Source: Pardosa pseudoannulata
Lineage: Eukaryota; Arthropoda; Arachnida; Araneae; Lycosidae
Assembly (NCBI GenBank): GCA_032207245.1
Contig: CM063504.1
Coordinates: 85,580,624 to 85,644,623, forward strand
Reading direction: 5' to 3'
Length of the DNA stretch: 64,000 bases
Under the pieces are notes generated by a model, which saw only the letters and a program-made list of their open reading frames with translations, searched no databases and was not told the origin of the DNA. The translations under genes and the position numbers were made by a program. Below, in pieces: positions 27,101 to 40,700 of this stretch (positions are counted from its first letter, which is position 1; each line of letters opens with the position of its first letter).

Positions 27101-30100
27101 AAAATGGTATCTCTCGAAATATTGTACTGAAATAACCTCTATAGAGTCCTTTAATTCCCTAGGAGAAAAAAAATTGAAAAACAAAGTAATGAGAACTGTA
27201 AATGTAAGACAATTATATTTTACATGTCAAGTCTCAGAAAATAGTTGATAAATCAAATTTCATATGAATAGTTTACAAATTAAGCAAAAATACAAATAAG
27301 AAATACATTAATCTCAATTATGTAAATATTATGAAATTATTTTTACCAAAAACAATAAAAACGACAGTAGTTAGAAAATGAACAAACTATAAATAAAAAT
27401 TTTCTAAATAATATCTAATAAAAAGATTGCAGTCAGAATTTTAATTTAAAACATTGGTACAGAATATGGATAATACAACTATGATCTGGGCCTGATTTAC
27501 GGTGGGGCATTTGGAGCACTAGCATGGTCCCCAAATATTAAAAAATACACTCTAATTTTTTGGTACATCTCAGAATTTGCTTATGTGTTCCGACGTACAG
27601 CCAGAAAACATGAATTTTCTTTTGTTAATGACAAACTGGGGTGTGTATGTTGTTAGTGAGCTTCAAAAGTCAGTAAATTAAATTTATTCCATAATTTTAA
27701 GCCAAAAGTATGCTTTTATTTGCTTAAAAATACTTTGAAGCAATGTTAACATTTTAAATGTGTATATTATTCAAAAGATTGAAATACCAACCATATCAGT
27801 GACACCAATTTACAAATTCATCTCTTCTGAGAGGGAAAAAATCTTAACTACTTTTTTACCTCTTGAAGTGATTAACAAATCAGAGAAAATATATTTATCC
27901 AAAAGCATCTGATATCTATTTTTTTTCTCTTTTTAAGATTTAAGAATGAACAGAAAGTTTTAAAATTGGTAATTTAAGAATAAAAGTATTTAATATTTGG
28001 AATTTTGTAAAACAAAGTCTCACGTGATAGTTTACTTAAAATTGTCGTTTTTATTCATTTAAACCAGTACTTTTTCCTTTAAAAAATGTTACAGGTACTC
28101 TGAGTTTGACTCAAGAATATCACAGTTTTATCGTTTAAGTCAGATACTGTACTTAGATTGCACAGACATTTGTAATATGTTTAAAGTTTAGTGGAATTCT
28201 AAAATTAAAAAAAAAAAATTTTTTTTTTTTCATTTCATTAGATACACAAAATGCAGACACAGAAGTCAAAATTTTGAGAAAAAAGAAGGAAAAAAAAGGA
28301 GAAAAATTCAAAAAAGAGGAAAAAAAAGAGGAAGATAAATAACTATTAAATATTAATGCTCTGATTTACTTAATGCAAAAACAAGTGCCTAAATATGAAA
28401 TATGGAAGTATCTAAATAACTTTTTATCAATATAAGTACTCAAGTTTCCAGTAAAAAAAATATTTAAAATAGATTCAAATCAGATGCTTTTTCAATGTGC
28501 CTCATTAAAAAAATAAATTCACCAGTACAGTTGAACTTTATTATATTAAATTTTGAGGAACCATATTGTTTGTTGTACTTGAACCTTTAAGAAAAAATGC
28601 TAGATCTCAAAAAATTATAACTTATATAAGATTTACATAAGGTTATATATTATCTTGTATAAGATTTATAAAAATATTATCTTTAATGATTTTAATTGAC
28701 CTTAACCAAACAACTGAACGATTGAATATTAGAATGACCAAAAATGTAGACAAATGCAAAACTAGTTTTGTCTTCTAGTTTTGCTTACTACTTTAATACT
28801 GAGTTAATTTATAATCTTCTATATCAAGATAGTTTAAGGAATTTCTTTGTCCAATACAACAAAAAACATTTTCTTTCCTTGAGTGGCTGGACAAGATGTT
28901 ATTAATTTCATGCACTTTGTTTTTAAATCTAGAAACATATATTTAAATCTGATTTTATAACTGCAAAAAAGTTTTATAAAAAATGAAGAAAAAATACTTA
29001 GTAAATGAATGAAAGAAAGGATTCTTCTACCTCATTCCTAAGATTCACTATAAATGTATAAATGCCATTTATGGATAAATTATTGTAAACAAAAGGAAAA
29101 TCATGAGATCAAAATTTTCATTTGTTATAAGCTGGTTTGTTAAAATAGGGATTTCAACAGTACATCAATAATTTAAAAGCCGTTTCAAATAGCAAAGCTT
29201 TAAAATGCACTTCCAAACCGAACTTGAAAACTTTGTAACCGCAAAATTTGTTATTAACTAGTTTGTAAAATTCTATTAATTTTTCTTACATTGATTTATA
29301 ATAAATGTTTAAAAAATACAGTATAAGTCTAATTTTTTTAAATGGACAATTCCAAAAATTTTTTAATAAAAGTAGCAGATCCAGAAGTTAAATATTAGAG
29401 GGGAAAAAAGGAGGAAAAACGGAAAATAAAGAACAATTTAAAAATATTTAAGTATACATAATGCAAAAACAAGTACCTAAGTATGAAATATACCAGAAGC
29501 TAAATAATTTTTACTAATATAAACAATTACTAGAGTCTCCCAATCAAAAAATGTTCAAAACATATTCAAATCAGAAGTTTCTCAAATATCCTAATTAAAA
29601 AAAAATCTAATAATATAAATGCGCATTTTAGATATCAAATTTTTAGAAGGCATTCCTACAAAGAAATTTTTAATTTTGTGACACTAGAATTTCTTAAATG
29701 CAGTAAAATCTATACCTTAATAGTTTGTAAAGATACAATAATTAGCATTAGATTTAATTTTAATCAATGTCTAAAAACTCATGATTTAAATAACATATAA
29801 TCTATATATGGCTATTTTTTTAAGTGAACAATTAAAAAAATTTTTTTAAACAGTAAGATTTCAGGACGATGATTGAACTGGACGGGCTTTCTTCCGGTAT
29901 CTGAGCCAGTGGGTTCGATTTCTACTTTAACAGATTTGTAACCATTTAGTTTGATCTGAGAGCGCTAAAGTTTACTTTTATGTTACNNNNNNNNNNNNNN
30001 NNNNNNNNNNNNNNNNNNNNNNNNNNNNNNNNNNNNNNNNNNNNNNNNNNNNNNNNNNNNNNNNNNNNNNNNNNNNNNNNNNNNNNCGACGTACTGCCAG

Positions 30101-33100
30101 AAACCATGAATTTTCTTTTGTTAATGACAAACTGGAGTGTGTATGTTGTTGGTGGGCTTCAAAAGTCAGTAAATTAAATTTATTCCATAATTTTAAGCCA
30201 AAAGTAAGCTTTTATTTGCTTAAAAATACTTTGAAGCAATGTTAACATTTTAAATGTGTATATTATTCAAAAGATTGAAATACCAACCATATCAGTGACA
30301 CCAATTTACAAATTCATCTCTTCTGAGAGGGAAAAAATCTTAACTACTTTTTTCCCTCTTGAAGTGGTTAACAAATCAGAGAAAATATATTTATCCAAAA
30401 GCATCTGATATCTATTTTTTCTCTTTTTAAGATTTAAGAATGAACAGAAAGTTTTAAAATTGGTAATATAAAATAAACGTATTTAATTTTTGGAATTTTG
30501 TAAAACAAAATCTCATATGATAGTTTACTTAAAATGGTAATTTTTATTAATTTAAACCAGTACTTTTTCTTTTAAAAAATGTTGCAGGTACTCTGAGTTT
30601 GACTCAAGAATATCACAGTTTTATCGTTAAAGTCAGATACTGTACTTAGATTGCACAGACATCTGTAATGTTTAAAGTTTAGTGGAATTCTAAAATTAGA
30701 AAAAAAAAATTTTTTTTTTTCATTTCATTAGATACACAAAATGCAGACACAGAAGTCAAAATTTTGGGAAAAAAGAAGGAAAAAAAAGGAGAAAAATTCA
30801 AAAAAGAGGAAAAAAAGAGGAAGTTAAATAACTATTAAAAATTAATGTTCTGATTTACTTAATGCAAAAACAAGTGCCTAAATATGAAATATGGAAGTAT
30901 CTAAATAACTTTTTATCAATATAAGTACTCAAGTTTCCTAGTAAAAAAATATATTTAAAATAGATTCAAATCAGATGCTTCTTCAATGTGCCTCATTAAA
31001 AAAATAAATTCACCAATACAGTTGAACTTTATTATATTAAATTTTGAGGAACCATATTGTTTGTTGTACTTGAACCTTTAAGAAAAATGCTAGATCTCAG
31101 AAAATTATAACTTATATAAGATTTACATAAGGTTATATATTATCTTGTATAAGATTTATAAAAATATTATCTTTAATGATTTTAATTGACCTTAACCAAA
31201 CAACTGAACGATTGAATATTAGAATGACCAAAAATGTAGACAAATGCAAAACTAGTTTTGTCTTCTAGTTATTGCTTACTACTTTAATACTGAGTTAATT
31301 TATAATCTTCTATATCAAGATAGTTTAAGGAATTTCTTTGTCCAATACAACAAAAAACATTTTCTTTCCTTGAGTGGCTGGACAAGATGTTATTAATTTC
31401 ATGCACTTTGTTTTTAAATCTAGAAACATATATTTAAATCTGATTTTATAACTGCAAAAAAGTTTTATAAAAAATGAAGAAAAAATACTTAGTAAATGAT
31501 TAAAAGAAAGGATTCTTCTACCTCATTCCTAAGATTCACTATAAATGTATAAAATAGATTCACCATTTATGGATAAATTAGCATTGTAAACAAAAGGAAA
31601 ATCATGAGATCAAATTTTAATTTGTTTTAAGCTGGTTTGTTAAAATAGGGATTTCAACAGTACATCAATAATTTAAAAGCCGTTTCAAATAGCAAAGCTT
31701 TAAAATGCACTTCCAAACAGAACTTGAAAACTTTGTAACCGCAAAATTTGTTATTAACTAGTTTGTAAATTCTTACATTGATTTATAATAAATGTTTAAA
31801 AAATACAGTATAAGTCTAATTTTTTTAAATGGACAATTTCAAAAAATTTTGAATAAAAGTAGCAGATCCAGAAGTTAAATATTAGAGGGAAAAAAAAGGA
31901 GGAAAAAAACGGAAAGAAAATTAAAGAACAATTTAAAAATATTTAAGTATACATAATGCAAAAACAAGTACCTAAGTATGAAATATACCAGAAGCTAAAT
32001 AATTTTTACTAATATAAACAATTACTAGAGTCTCCCAATCAAAAAATGTTCAAAACAGATTCAAATCAGAAGTTTCTCAAATATCCTAATTAAAAAAAAA
32101 TCTAATAATATAAATGCGCATTTTAGATATCAAATTTTTAGAAGGCATTCCTACAAACAAATTTTTAATTTTGTGACACTAGAATTTCTTAAATGCAGTA
32201 AAATCTATACCTTAATAGTTTGTAAAGATACAATAATTAGCATTAGATTTAATTTTAATCAATGTCTAAAAACTCATGATTTAAATAACATATACTCTAT
32301 ATAAGGCTATTTTTTTAAGTGAACAATTAAAAAAAATTTTTTTAAACAGTAAGATTTCAGGACGATGATCGAACTGGACGGGCTTTCTTCCGGTATCTGA
32401 GCCAGTGGGTTCGATTTCTACTTTAACAGATTTGTAACCATTTAGTTTGATCTGAGAGCGCTAAAGTTTACTTTTATGTTACCCGACAGCTAGTCATCGG
32501 GGTTTACTACTTAATTACTACGATTCTGAATGGTTGCGAACAAAGCGGCGGGATTCGAACCCGTGGCAGCGTCCTACCGATTCAGCTGGATGGCTGATTT
32601 TTATCGGGATTGCCGTTAAAAGTTACGATTTTTCATTAGTAAAATTTTTTCATCAACATCAATACAGATGCAAACTTAACAACAAAAAAAGGTGCGGACT
32701 TTTTAACAATAGTTAACTTCTGGAAGTTATTTGCAACAGTGTTATTTTCTCACAGACACTGCTCATAGCACAAAAATTCAGTCAATAAGATGAAGTATTG
32801 TTAGAAATAAGTATAAGAGGGATTGAAATCTTAATACTGTTTCCGCGATATTAAAAAAATATCGATATATAAAACAGTATTACGATCGGTCTACATGTAC
32901 GTGCATTCGGGGGATAATCTATAAAGTACGCGAGATGTTAAAACATAATTCTACCATTTCAGAGCCCCCATATTATGATAGCAGTATTAACTATAATGGC
33001 CCATTAAAAAAATGCGCATTTTCCGGAACCGAAATCCAGAAAACAGTTGTTTTTCACCAAAAACATACAGTTATGGCTTAGCTGTACTATTACAACTAGA

Positions 33101-34352
33101 ACCACACACGTTATATATGTTTCATTTGTACCGCGTCACACGGCTTTTTGACCTTGAAGCACGTGTTGCGAGAATCAACTGATAACGCTTCTCTCCTGCT
33201 CTTTGTCAAAAAAAATTTGTGGACGTGGCAAAGAGAAAAAACAAATGAGAAAAGGGAAGAAATCTGATTATCATCAAAATTTAAATATATATAAGTTTAA
33301 AAAAAATCGCTCCTTTTAATTGATTATTTATTTTCTTTTTTTTTTAATTTCCGAAAAAAAATCTGTGTTTAACAATCTTTTTTTTTTTTAATTAAAAAAA
33401 AACCACAAAAAATTTCGGCTCAGAATCATCTTTGAATTCAATATTCAATGCGGCAGTCCATTTTTTAGAGCATAGGCTGGGAGTAACGTTTCTTTTCCCC
33501 CTCTAGGGTTCAGAAACTGGGTAAACAGATTTCTTGACACCACAATCGAAATATTCGGGTCCCCCCTTTAGTTTTGACACTTTGATCATTATTCGCTAAC
33601 TTTCAAACATCTATACCGCCAATAAATTGCCTAACACTTTTTTTTCTTTTCTTTTTTTTTGGGGGGGGGGGATCTCATAGAAAGAAAAAAAATAGAAAAA
33701 CAAAGATATTACCAAAACATGGAAAAGAAGATGTGTGCAATCCGTTAGGCTGTTACATAACTCCGTAAACGTTGAGAAAGAAAAAACAAATAAAAGGAGT
33801 GAATGGCCCAAAGAAAAAAGGAATAAAAGGAGAGAATATGCGAAAAAAAGGAGGAATGCCATAAAATAAGGAAAAAAGGAGAAAGTTCTAAAAAAAAGGA
33901 AAAAGAGGAAAAAAAGGAGCGCTGCGGTGTTTGAAAATATTTAGGTTATGTATACCTGTCAGGAGTATGAAAATGATATAGCAGCTTATAAAATAAAATT
34001 ACTCTCGGATTTGAGAAAGGTATGATGTATGGTGGCCCCCATATGAGGCATTGGCCCGGGGCACCCCAGGGTATAAATCAGGCCCTGATAATGATTACTT
34101 AAGTAAAATTCTTAAACAATGAATTAATAGTATAATGAGAATGAACACATCAATTTTTCTGTACCCTAGAATGAATACTATCTTTATGTCTTATAGATAT
34201 TTCGTAATTAAAATAAATTGTTAAAAATATAACTGGAAATAACTTAATGTTTATTAAATTACTTTTTAAATGAAATCATATTAATTACTTGCACTTCCTT
34301 GCTTTAAAATAATCGTTTAAAATCTTGTCTTGAAAATGTAACAATGTATGAC

Positions 34353-34419
<67 letters not shown>

Positions 34420-37400
34420 CACTGTAAAGTTAAAACAAAGCTTAATAAAAAACTAAAATATCTTTAAAATGAATAAATAAAAAAAGATCATTTTTAAGCC
34501 TTTTGGTACCCTACTTTCTTAGTTTACTAGATCAGGTCAGCAGATGATTAAAATAAATTTTAATACAGAGGATGCAGAATTTTGTGTAGCTTAGGAGTTT
34601 TAGCTGTCAATTCCGGTGCATATTTTCCCATTCAAAAATACTAAATATTATCACAAATAATAAAGTAAAAGTTGAAGAAAATCTCAAAACAAAAATATTT
34701 ACACAATATGGCAAAACTAACTAGTCACAACCATTTATTTAAATTAGTCACCATAGTCTTTCTATAAGCTTACACTGAAAAATATTTTTAAATCTTTAAC
34801 GAGATAAAGGTCAATACTCTAGATCAGAAACAATGTTTTTGAAAAGTAGATCAAATTTTGCTCAATATTTTTTTATTAATACTAGTCCATGTGTCACTAA
34901 GTCAGTGGTGTTAATAGGAGGAGAAAAGCACAGGTTGTGATAAAAAGCACCACTAATTTAGAAACCTAAACATTATTAACAAATATATATATATATAGAT
35001 ATATAGATACCCCAGCTGCCAATTTGTTTGACAATTTGAACTGGTACATCCCAATTTTACAATGCACTGAACATGCACAAAGTTTATGACTGACATCCAT
35101 AACTCATATACAGGTACACTTGCATAATAGAAAATTAGTTATTTATACTTGTCTATTATGTTACTATGTTATATGACATAAAAAAGTTCATAGAATAATT
35201 TAAAAGGCTCTTGTGGGTCCGTCTGATCAACAGATGATAAATTCACCACCACTGCTTTAGACCACAAATAAAATCAACAATATGAACATAAAATGCAATT
35301 TGGGGGAGCCTGGAAAATTACAGAAAAAACATTTCACTATAAAGACTCAAATATGAGCCAGCCACCTCTATGGAAATTTAACTAGTGACTTACAGTTGAG
35401 CCACTGGTCCTGTGGGTAACATTCCCTGCTAGCATCTGGTTTCAACCATCCCAAAAGGTTTAAATGTTATAATAAAATATATAAACAACATAAAAAATTA
35501 AAATTAAGTATTTCATGGAAATAAAATATCATACTTCAGTCTTGATTACAGTATGTAAAACTTGCCAACTAGAAAACTTTGAATTTGCCTGAGCTCTTTG
35601 TTTTACAACTTCAGTTGGAACTCTCACTATGCAAGAAGCCTAAAATATATTTAAATACATAGAAATGAGCATTTTAATAATGATAATAAAAAATTCAGGG
35701 AACGATAGCATTTTTTTTAACTTCTCACACTTTTAAAAAAGAACTTTAACACCAATACAGTTAAAATTATTACATTTCAAGAATGCATATGACTGACAAC
35801 TAAATGAAAAAAACTACAAATTGTTAGCAAGAAATAAGGTCATTATTCATAGTCTGACATGCAGAAATATAGTATATCAGTATAACCAATTTAAAGAATA
35901 AGCAATATCCCAAATAAAAATGCTATCAAACAAAGGTATATATTCTCCATTATATCGAACCATAAGGGTTCTATACATATAAAATAATAAATGTAACTTA
36001 ACAGCCAGGTTTTTTTTTTTACTATGACAAATGTCCTTCATGTACAAATTAATTCAAACTATATGCTCAATTAAAAAGGAAGAAAGATAATAGAAAAACA
36101 AAATGCATAGTGCAAAAAATATTTTAAATGAGATTTCAAATGCAGATTTAATCCTTTGTACCTCAACAACATTAAATTAAAATATATTTTCTAAAATGTT
36201 GGAATATGTTACTTTAGACATCTTTAATATAATCAAAACATAAAAATGAAATTTTATTGGCAAAAAGTGGATTTTCTACAAAAATAAATAAATAAAATAA
36301 TAAAAAACATACTTCTTACTTTGAAAATTATTTTTATACAAAGAATTTGTGTATGAAATATAAATATGTATAGCAATATATAATATGTAAGAAATCTACT
36401 GGAATCTACACAATTTTTTTTTAATTTAACCTAAAATTCATTTTATAAGTAATCATGTACATCTCATCAAACAATGAATGATTGAATAAAAAATAAATTT
36501 AGTTTAAATAAATAAAATTAGTTTAAATTATGAAAATCAATAATTAAATTTAGTTTTGCCATTTGGTTAAGATTATATGAGCAAACTGTTAATTGCAGTG
36601 TTGCAGGATAACAAAGCCATCTTTTAGAGTTCACTGTGTAGTATAAATGGTATGAATTATTGAGTATGTTGCAGATCTGCAACATGGGGGTACGAAGTGT
36701 TAATACAGAGTAATAAAAGTAGGTAAAATGAAGTATTTAAGAGTCATAATATCCTACAGAATCAGATGGCTGGGACACATTTTTCGAAAAGAGGACCAAG
36801 AGCCTGTTAAAAAATTAACGTTTTCAAAGTTTGAGGGTAAACGCAAACGAGGAAGACCACCAGTAAGGTGGATGGATTGTGTTAAGAGCAATTTGAGAGT
36901 ACTGGGCATTAATAGGTGGAGAAACATCACGTCAAACCATGCTGAATGGAGAAAGCTGACAGAGAAAGCCTTGGCCTCCAGTAGGCTGTAGTACTGCTGA
37001 AGAAGAACAAAATGAAGTATTTTGTGGTTCTTATTGTGTTTCTCATTATAAAATTACATTTTTTTGCTAAAAAATCTCAATAATACACTTCAAAAAGTAT
37101 TATTAAATTTTATTTTTTATAAAGAAAACAATACACAAAACACTATATTAGTACTGTAAATTGCATTTCCATATGCAATAATTTTCAAAGCAGAGGTTAG
37201 AAATATATTTTTAATATATATTTCTTTTGAAAGACAGTTTGATTTAATATTGTCTTCTTAGAACACTGTATTTTAATGCTAGATAGTGGTTTAATTTCTA
37301 TAAAATGGTGCTATTTACAAATATCAAAGTTTCCAATTAAAATATTTAGAATAAATAAAAGTTAATAATCACACATAGCATGAACACATATATTATTCTA

Positions 37401-37709
37401 TCTTTAAAGTTTTGTACAAAACTCTTTGGTAAAATATAACAAATTCTGAAGGTTATCTGCAGACTATTAGGAAAAAAATGGCAGTTTAACAATAAAAAAA
37501 TATAACATTTAATCATCAATTCAATTGCATATCAGAAAATCAAGTTTTAGCCTAAATAAAGCTGAATGGGTACAATGTACATATTGTTGATAAAGGTTTT
37601 AAAAATAAAAAGAAAGAAGAGGAAAAGAGAAAAATGAAATTAATACTTAGCAACTAATAAAATTTAAGTATATATATATATATATATATATATATGCATA
37701 CTTAAATTT

Positions 37710-37752
<43 letters not shown>

Positions 37753-40700
37753 AAAACATTATGGTAACAATCAACTGGCATACTTTTCATAACAATATTC
37801 TCTTTACATACAATCAGCAAGGTACATTTAAATTCTGATGAAATCCCATGAAATAACATAATGAAGTTTAATTAATAACATAACTATACATGAAAGCTAT
37901 AAAATCCTAAGATTAAAAGACCAAGAATTGAAACATAACAGTTTTATTAAAGCAATTTCAAACAAAAAGTGGATTAAAAATAAAACAGACAATAATAAAA
38001 AAAATATATTAACTGAGTTTTATTATAATTAGTATTAGGTGAAAAATACAGAAGTTTAAAGAGGATGCCTATATTTTTAACTGACTCAATAATATTTAAA
38101 GAATGAGAAAAAATAATTAAAATAACTTATCTAAAGAAAATAAACACGTCAAATTTTCTAATATGAATATATATAGGTAAAATGAGAAAATGTAATTAGA
38201 AAAGTACAAACCACTTCTCCACATGAAGCCGCAAACATATGTACACCGGTTTGGAAACGTGAATACTTATTCTGAGCACTAAGAAATTTTATCATTTCAT
38301 AAGTAGAGAAGAACACTGCAGCTATAAATAGATAAATAAATAACATTATCAAATTGCAAATGAATCATAAATACAAAAATGGTAAAAGATAATTAAAACA
38401 ATTTCTTTTTTTCAATATTTCGAAAAAAAATTTTGGTAAATAACAGATGATGGTTATATGAGATACAATCTCTGAATTTAATCTACTAATTTGAGTCAAA
38501 ATATCTTAAACATATTCAATTCTCATGATAAAATTTGATTTTTGAAACAAATGATACATCAATGGAACAAAAATATGATACTTTTCTTTTATGAAATTTT
38601 AATATATTAGTAAGAATTCAGTTCATAATTGTTATTGGCTAATTTGTTTTGGAGGATTGTGATCATCTTTTGTTATTTTGAAGATAAATGAATATGGAAC
38701 TTAGATTAGTGATTATAAATCATCAATCTACTTTGTGCCTAATGGCACATAAGGCTTTTAGTCTGCATCACCATTCCCTGCAGTCTTGGGTGATGGATCT
38801 TGCTTCTGCCCAGCTTGCCCACTCTGCTTGTCCTCTCTTACTCTTTGTGATTCTTCTCCCATCATTTAGGATCTTACAAGATCTTTATCCTTCTAGTGTC
38901 TAAGTAAGTGCAGATGACAGTATTCTGTCAGGAGGCATCCCGAGTACATGACCAATCCATTTCCATCTTCTACTGCATATGGTATTTTGCATGAACATTT
39001 GTCTTGTTTGGTTATATAATTAGTTATTAGTTATTGTATAAGGTGAATAAATTTTTAATATTTTTATCAGAAATTATATCTGCTATATTCACTTATCCCA
39101 AGTACATGGCCAATCCATTTCCATCTTCTACTGCATATGGTATTTTGCGTGAACATTTGTCTTGTTTGGTTATATAATTAGTTATTGTATAAGGTGAATA
39201 AATTTTTAATATTTTTATCAGACATTATATCTGCTATATTCACTTATCCCAAGTACATGACCAATCCATTTCCATCTTCTACTGCATATGGTATTTTGCA
39301 TGAACATTTGACTTGTTTGGTTATATAATTAGTTATTAGTTATTGTATAAGGTGAATAAATTTTTAATATTTTTATCAGACATTATATCTGCTATATTCA
39401 CTTATCCCAAGTACATGACCAATCCATTTCCATCTTCTACTGCATATGGTATTTTGCATGAACATTTGTCTTGTTTGGTTATATAATTAGTTATTAGTTA
39501 TTGTATAAGGTGAATAAATTTTTAATATTTTTATCAGACATTATATCTGCTATATTCACTTATTATGCATACAGTTTGTTATTCTGTGCTTTAGTTAATT
39601 TTCCCATTTTACTTCCATAAAGCACGATGCTTTTTAACTAATGCATTAAAAAGATTAAGTTTTATTCTTCTTGTTAGATTATTTGATTTCCATATGTCTT
39701 TTAATTCACTAAAACAATTTTGTGCTTAGGACAATTCTTGTTATAATTTCTTCGGTTTTGCCTTCTTTGCTGTCAGTGGCATCAAGAGATGAATAACACA
39801 GCACATATCTTCAATTTCTTCACCTGTTAACTGGATTTTTTTCTGTTTTTCTCATTAATTCTGACGGTTTTCAGTCTGTTAATATTTAAGCCTACGCTTT
39901 TAGAGCATTGTGCAAAGCTGCGAGTCTTTTCTTGCAAATCATTGAATTCTGAAGACAGAAGAACTATGTCATCTGAAAAATCTACGTCTTCTAGAGTTGA
40001 AGTGAATTTTCCTCTAATTCCTCTCTTCTTGTCTTTGGTATTATGCATGATCCAATCAATTTCTCTAATAAATAATAATACAAACATGACACAACCCTGT
40101 TTGACCCTGCTCTTGATTAAGAATGGTTCTGTTAGTTCTTCATCAACTTCAATGAAACACTTGTTGTCCCACTAAAGTTTTGTATGATGTTAATGAATTT
40201 TTAAGGAATTTTATATGCTTTAAGCATTTTTCATAGCATTTTCTTACCTACAGAATCAAAAGCTTATTGAAAATCAATGAAATTCATTGAAGACAGAGCA
40301 CTGAATTCAATGCTTTGTTCAATAATATTTCTAAGTGTGAATATTTAGTAAGTTGTACCAATTCTGGTTTGAAAACGAGCCTGTTCTTCTCTTTAAGTAT
40401 TTTTGACTTTGTTTTTTAGTCTGTTGACTATGACTATACCAAAAGCTTTTGCTGGAATTGACATCAATCACATACCTTTCCAATTATTTCATATGGAAAG
40501 GTCACTCTTTTAAGGAATTCTAACAATTATTGACTCTTTCTGTCTATTAGGTATTTTTTCACTTTTCCATGTTGTATGATATATGCAATGAAGATGTTTA
40601 TCCATTTCATCAATATAGACCTTCATGTTTTTAACTGAAATTCAGATTATGAATCAAGCATAATTATAATTCTAATAATGCAATTTTTAGAAACCCTTAT

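Larger units (their letters stand above)
27486..34087. mobile_element. hAT-like non-autonomous element spanning the gap
   Basis: The left end CTGGGCCTGATTTA and the right end reversed CAGGGCCTGATTTA match at 13 of 14 positions. Both are followed by G-rich segments (GGTGGGGC; CTGGGGTGCCCC). The 8 bp outside each end are ACTATGAT and ATAATGAT, 6 of 8 matching, as expected for an aged hAT duplication. No transposase frame is present. The interior contains the 2.4-kb repeated segment, the N gap, tRNA-like pieces and purine-rich tracts. It sits in intron 4 of SLC25A26. If the internal duplication is artefactual, the true length is about 4 kb. Confidence 0.5.

Noticed and set aside
38688..38903. 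Plus-strand 71-codon frame
   Set aside because: It is antisense to the non-LTR C-terminal region.
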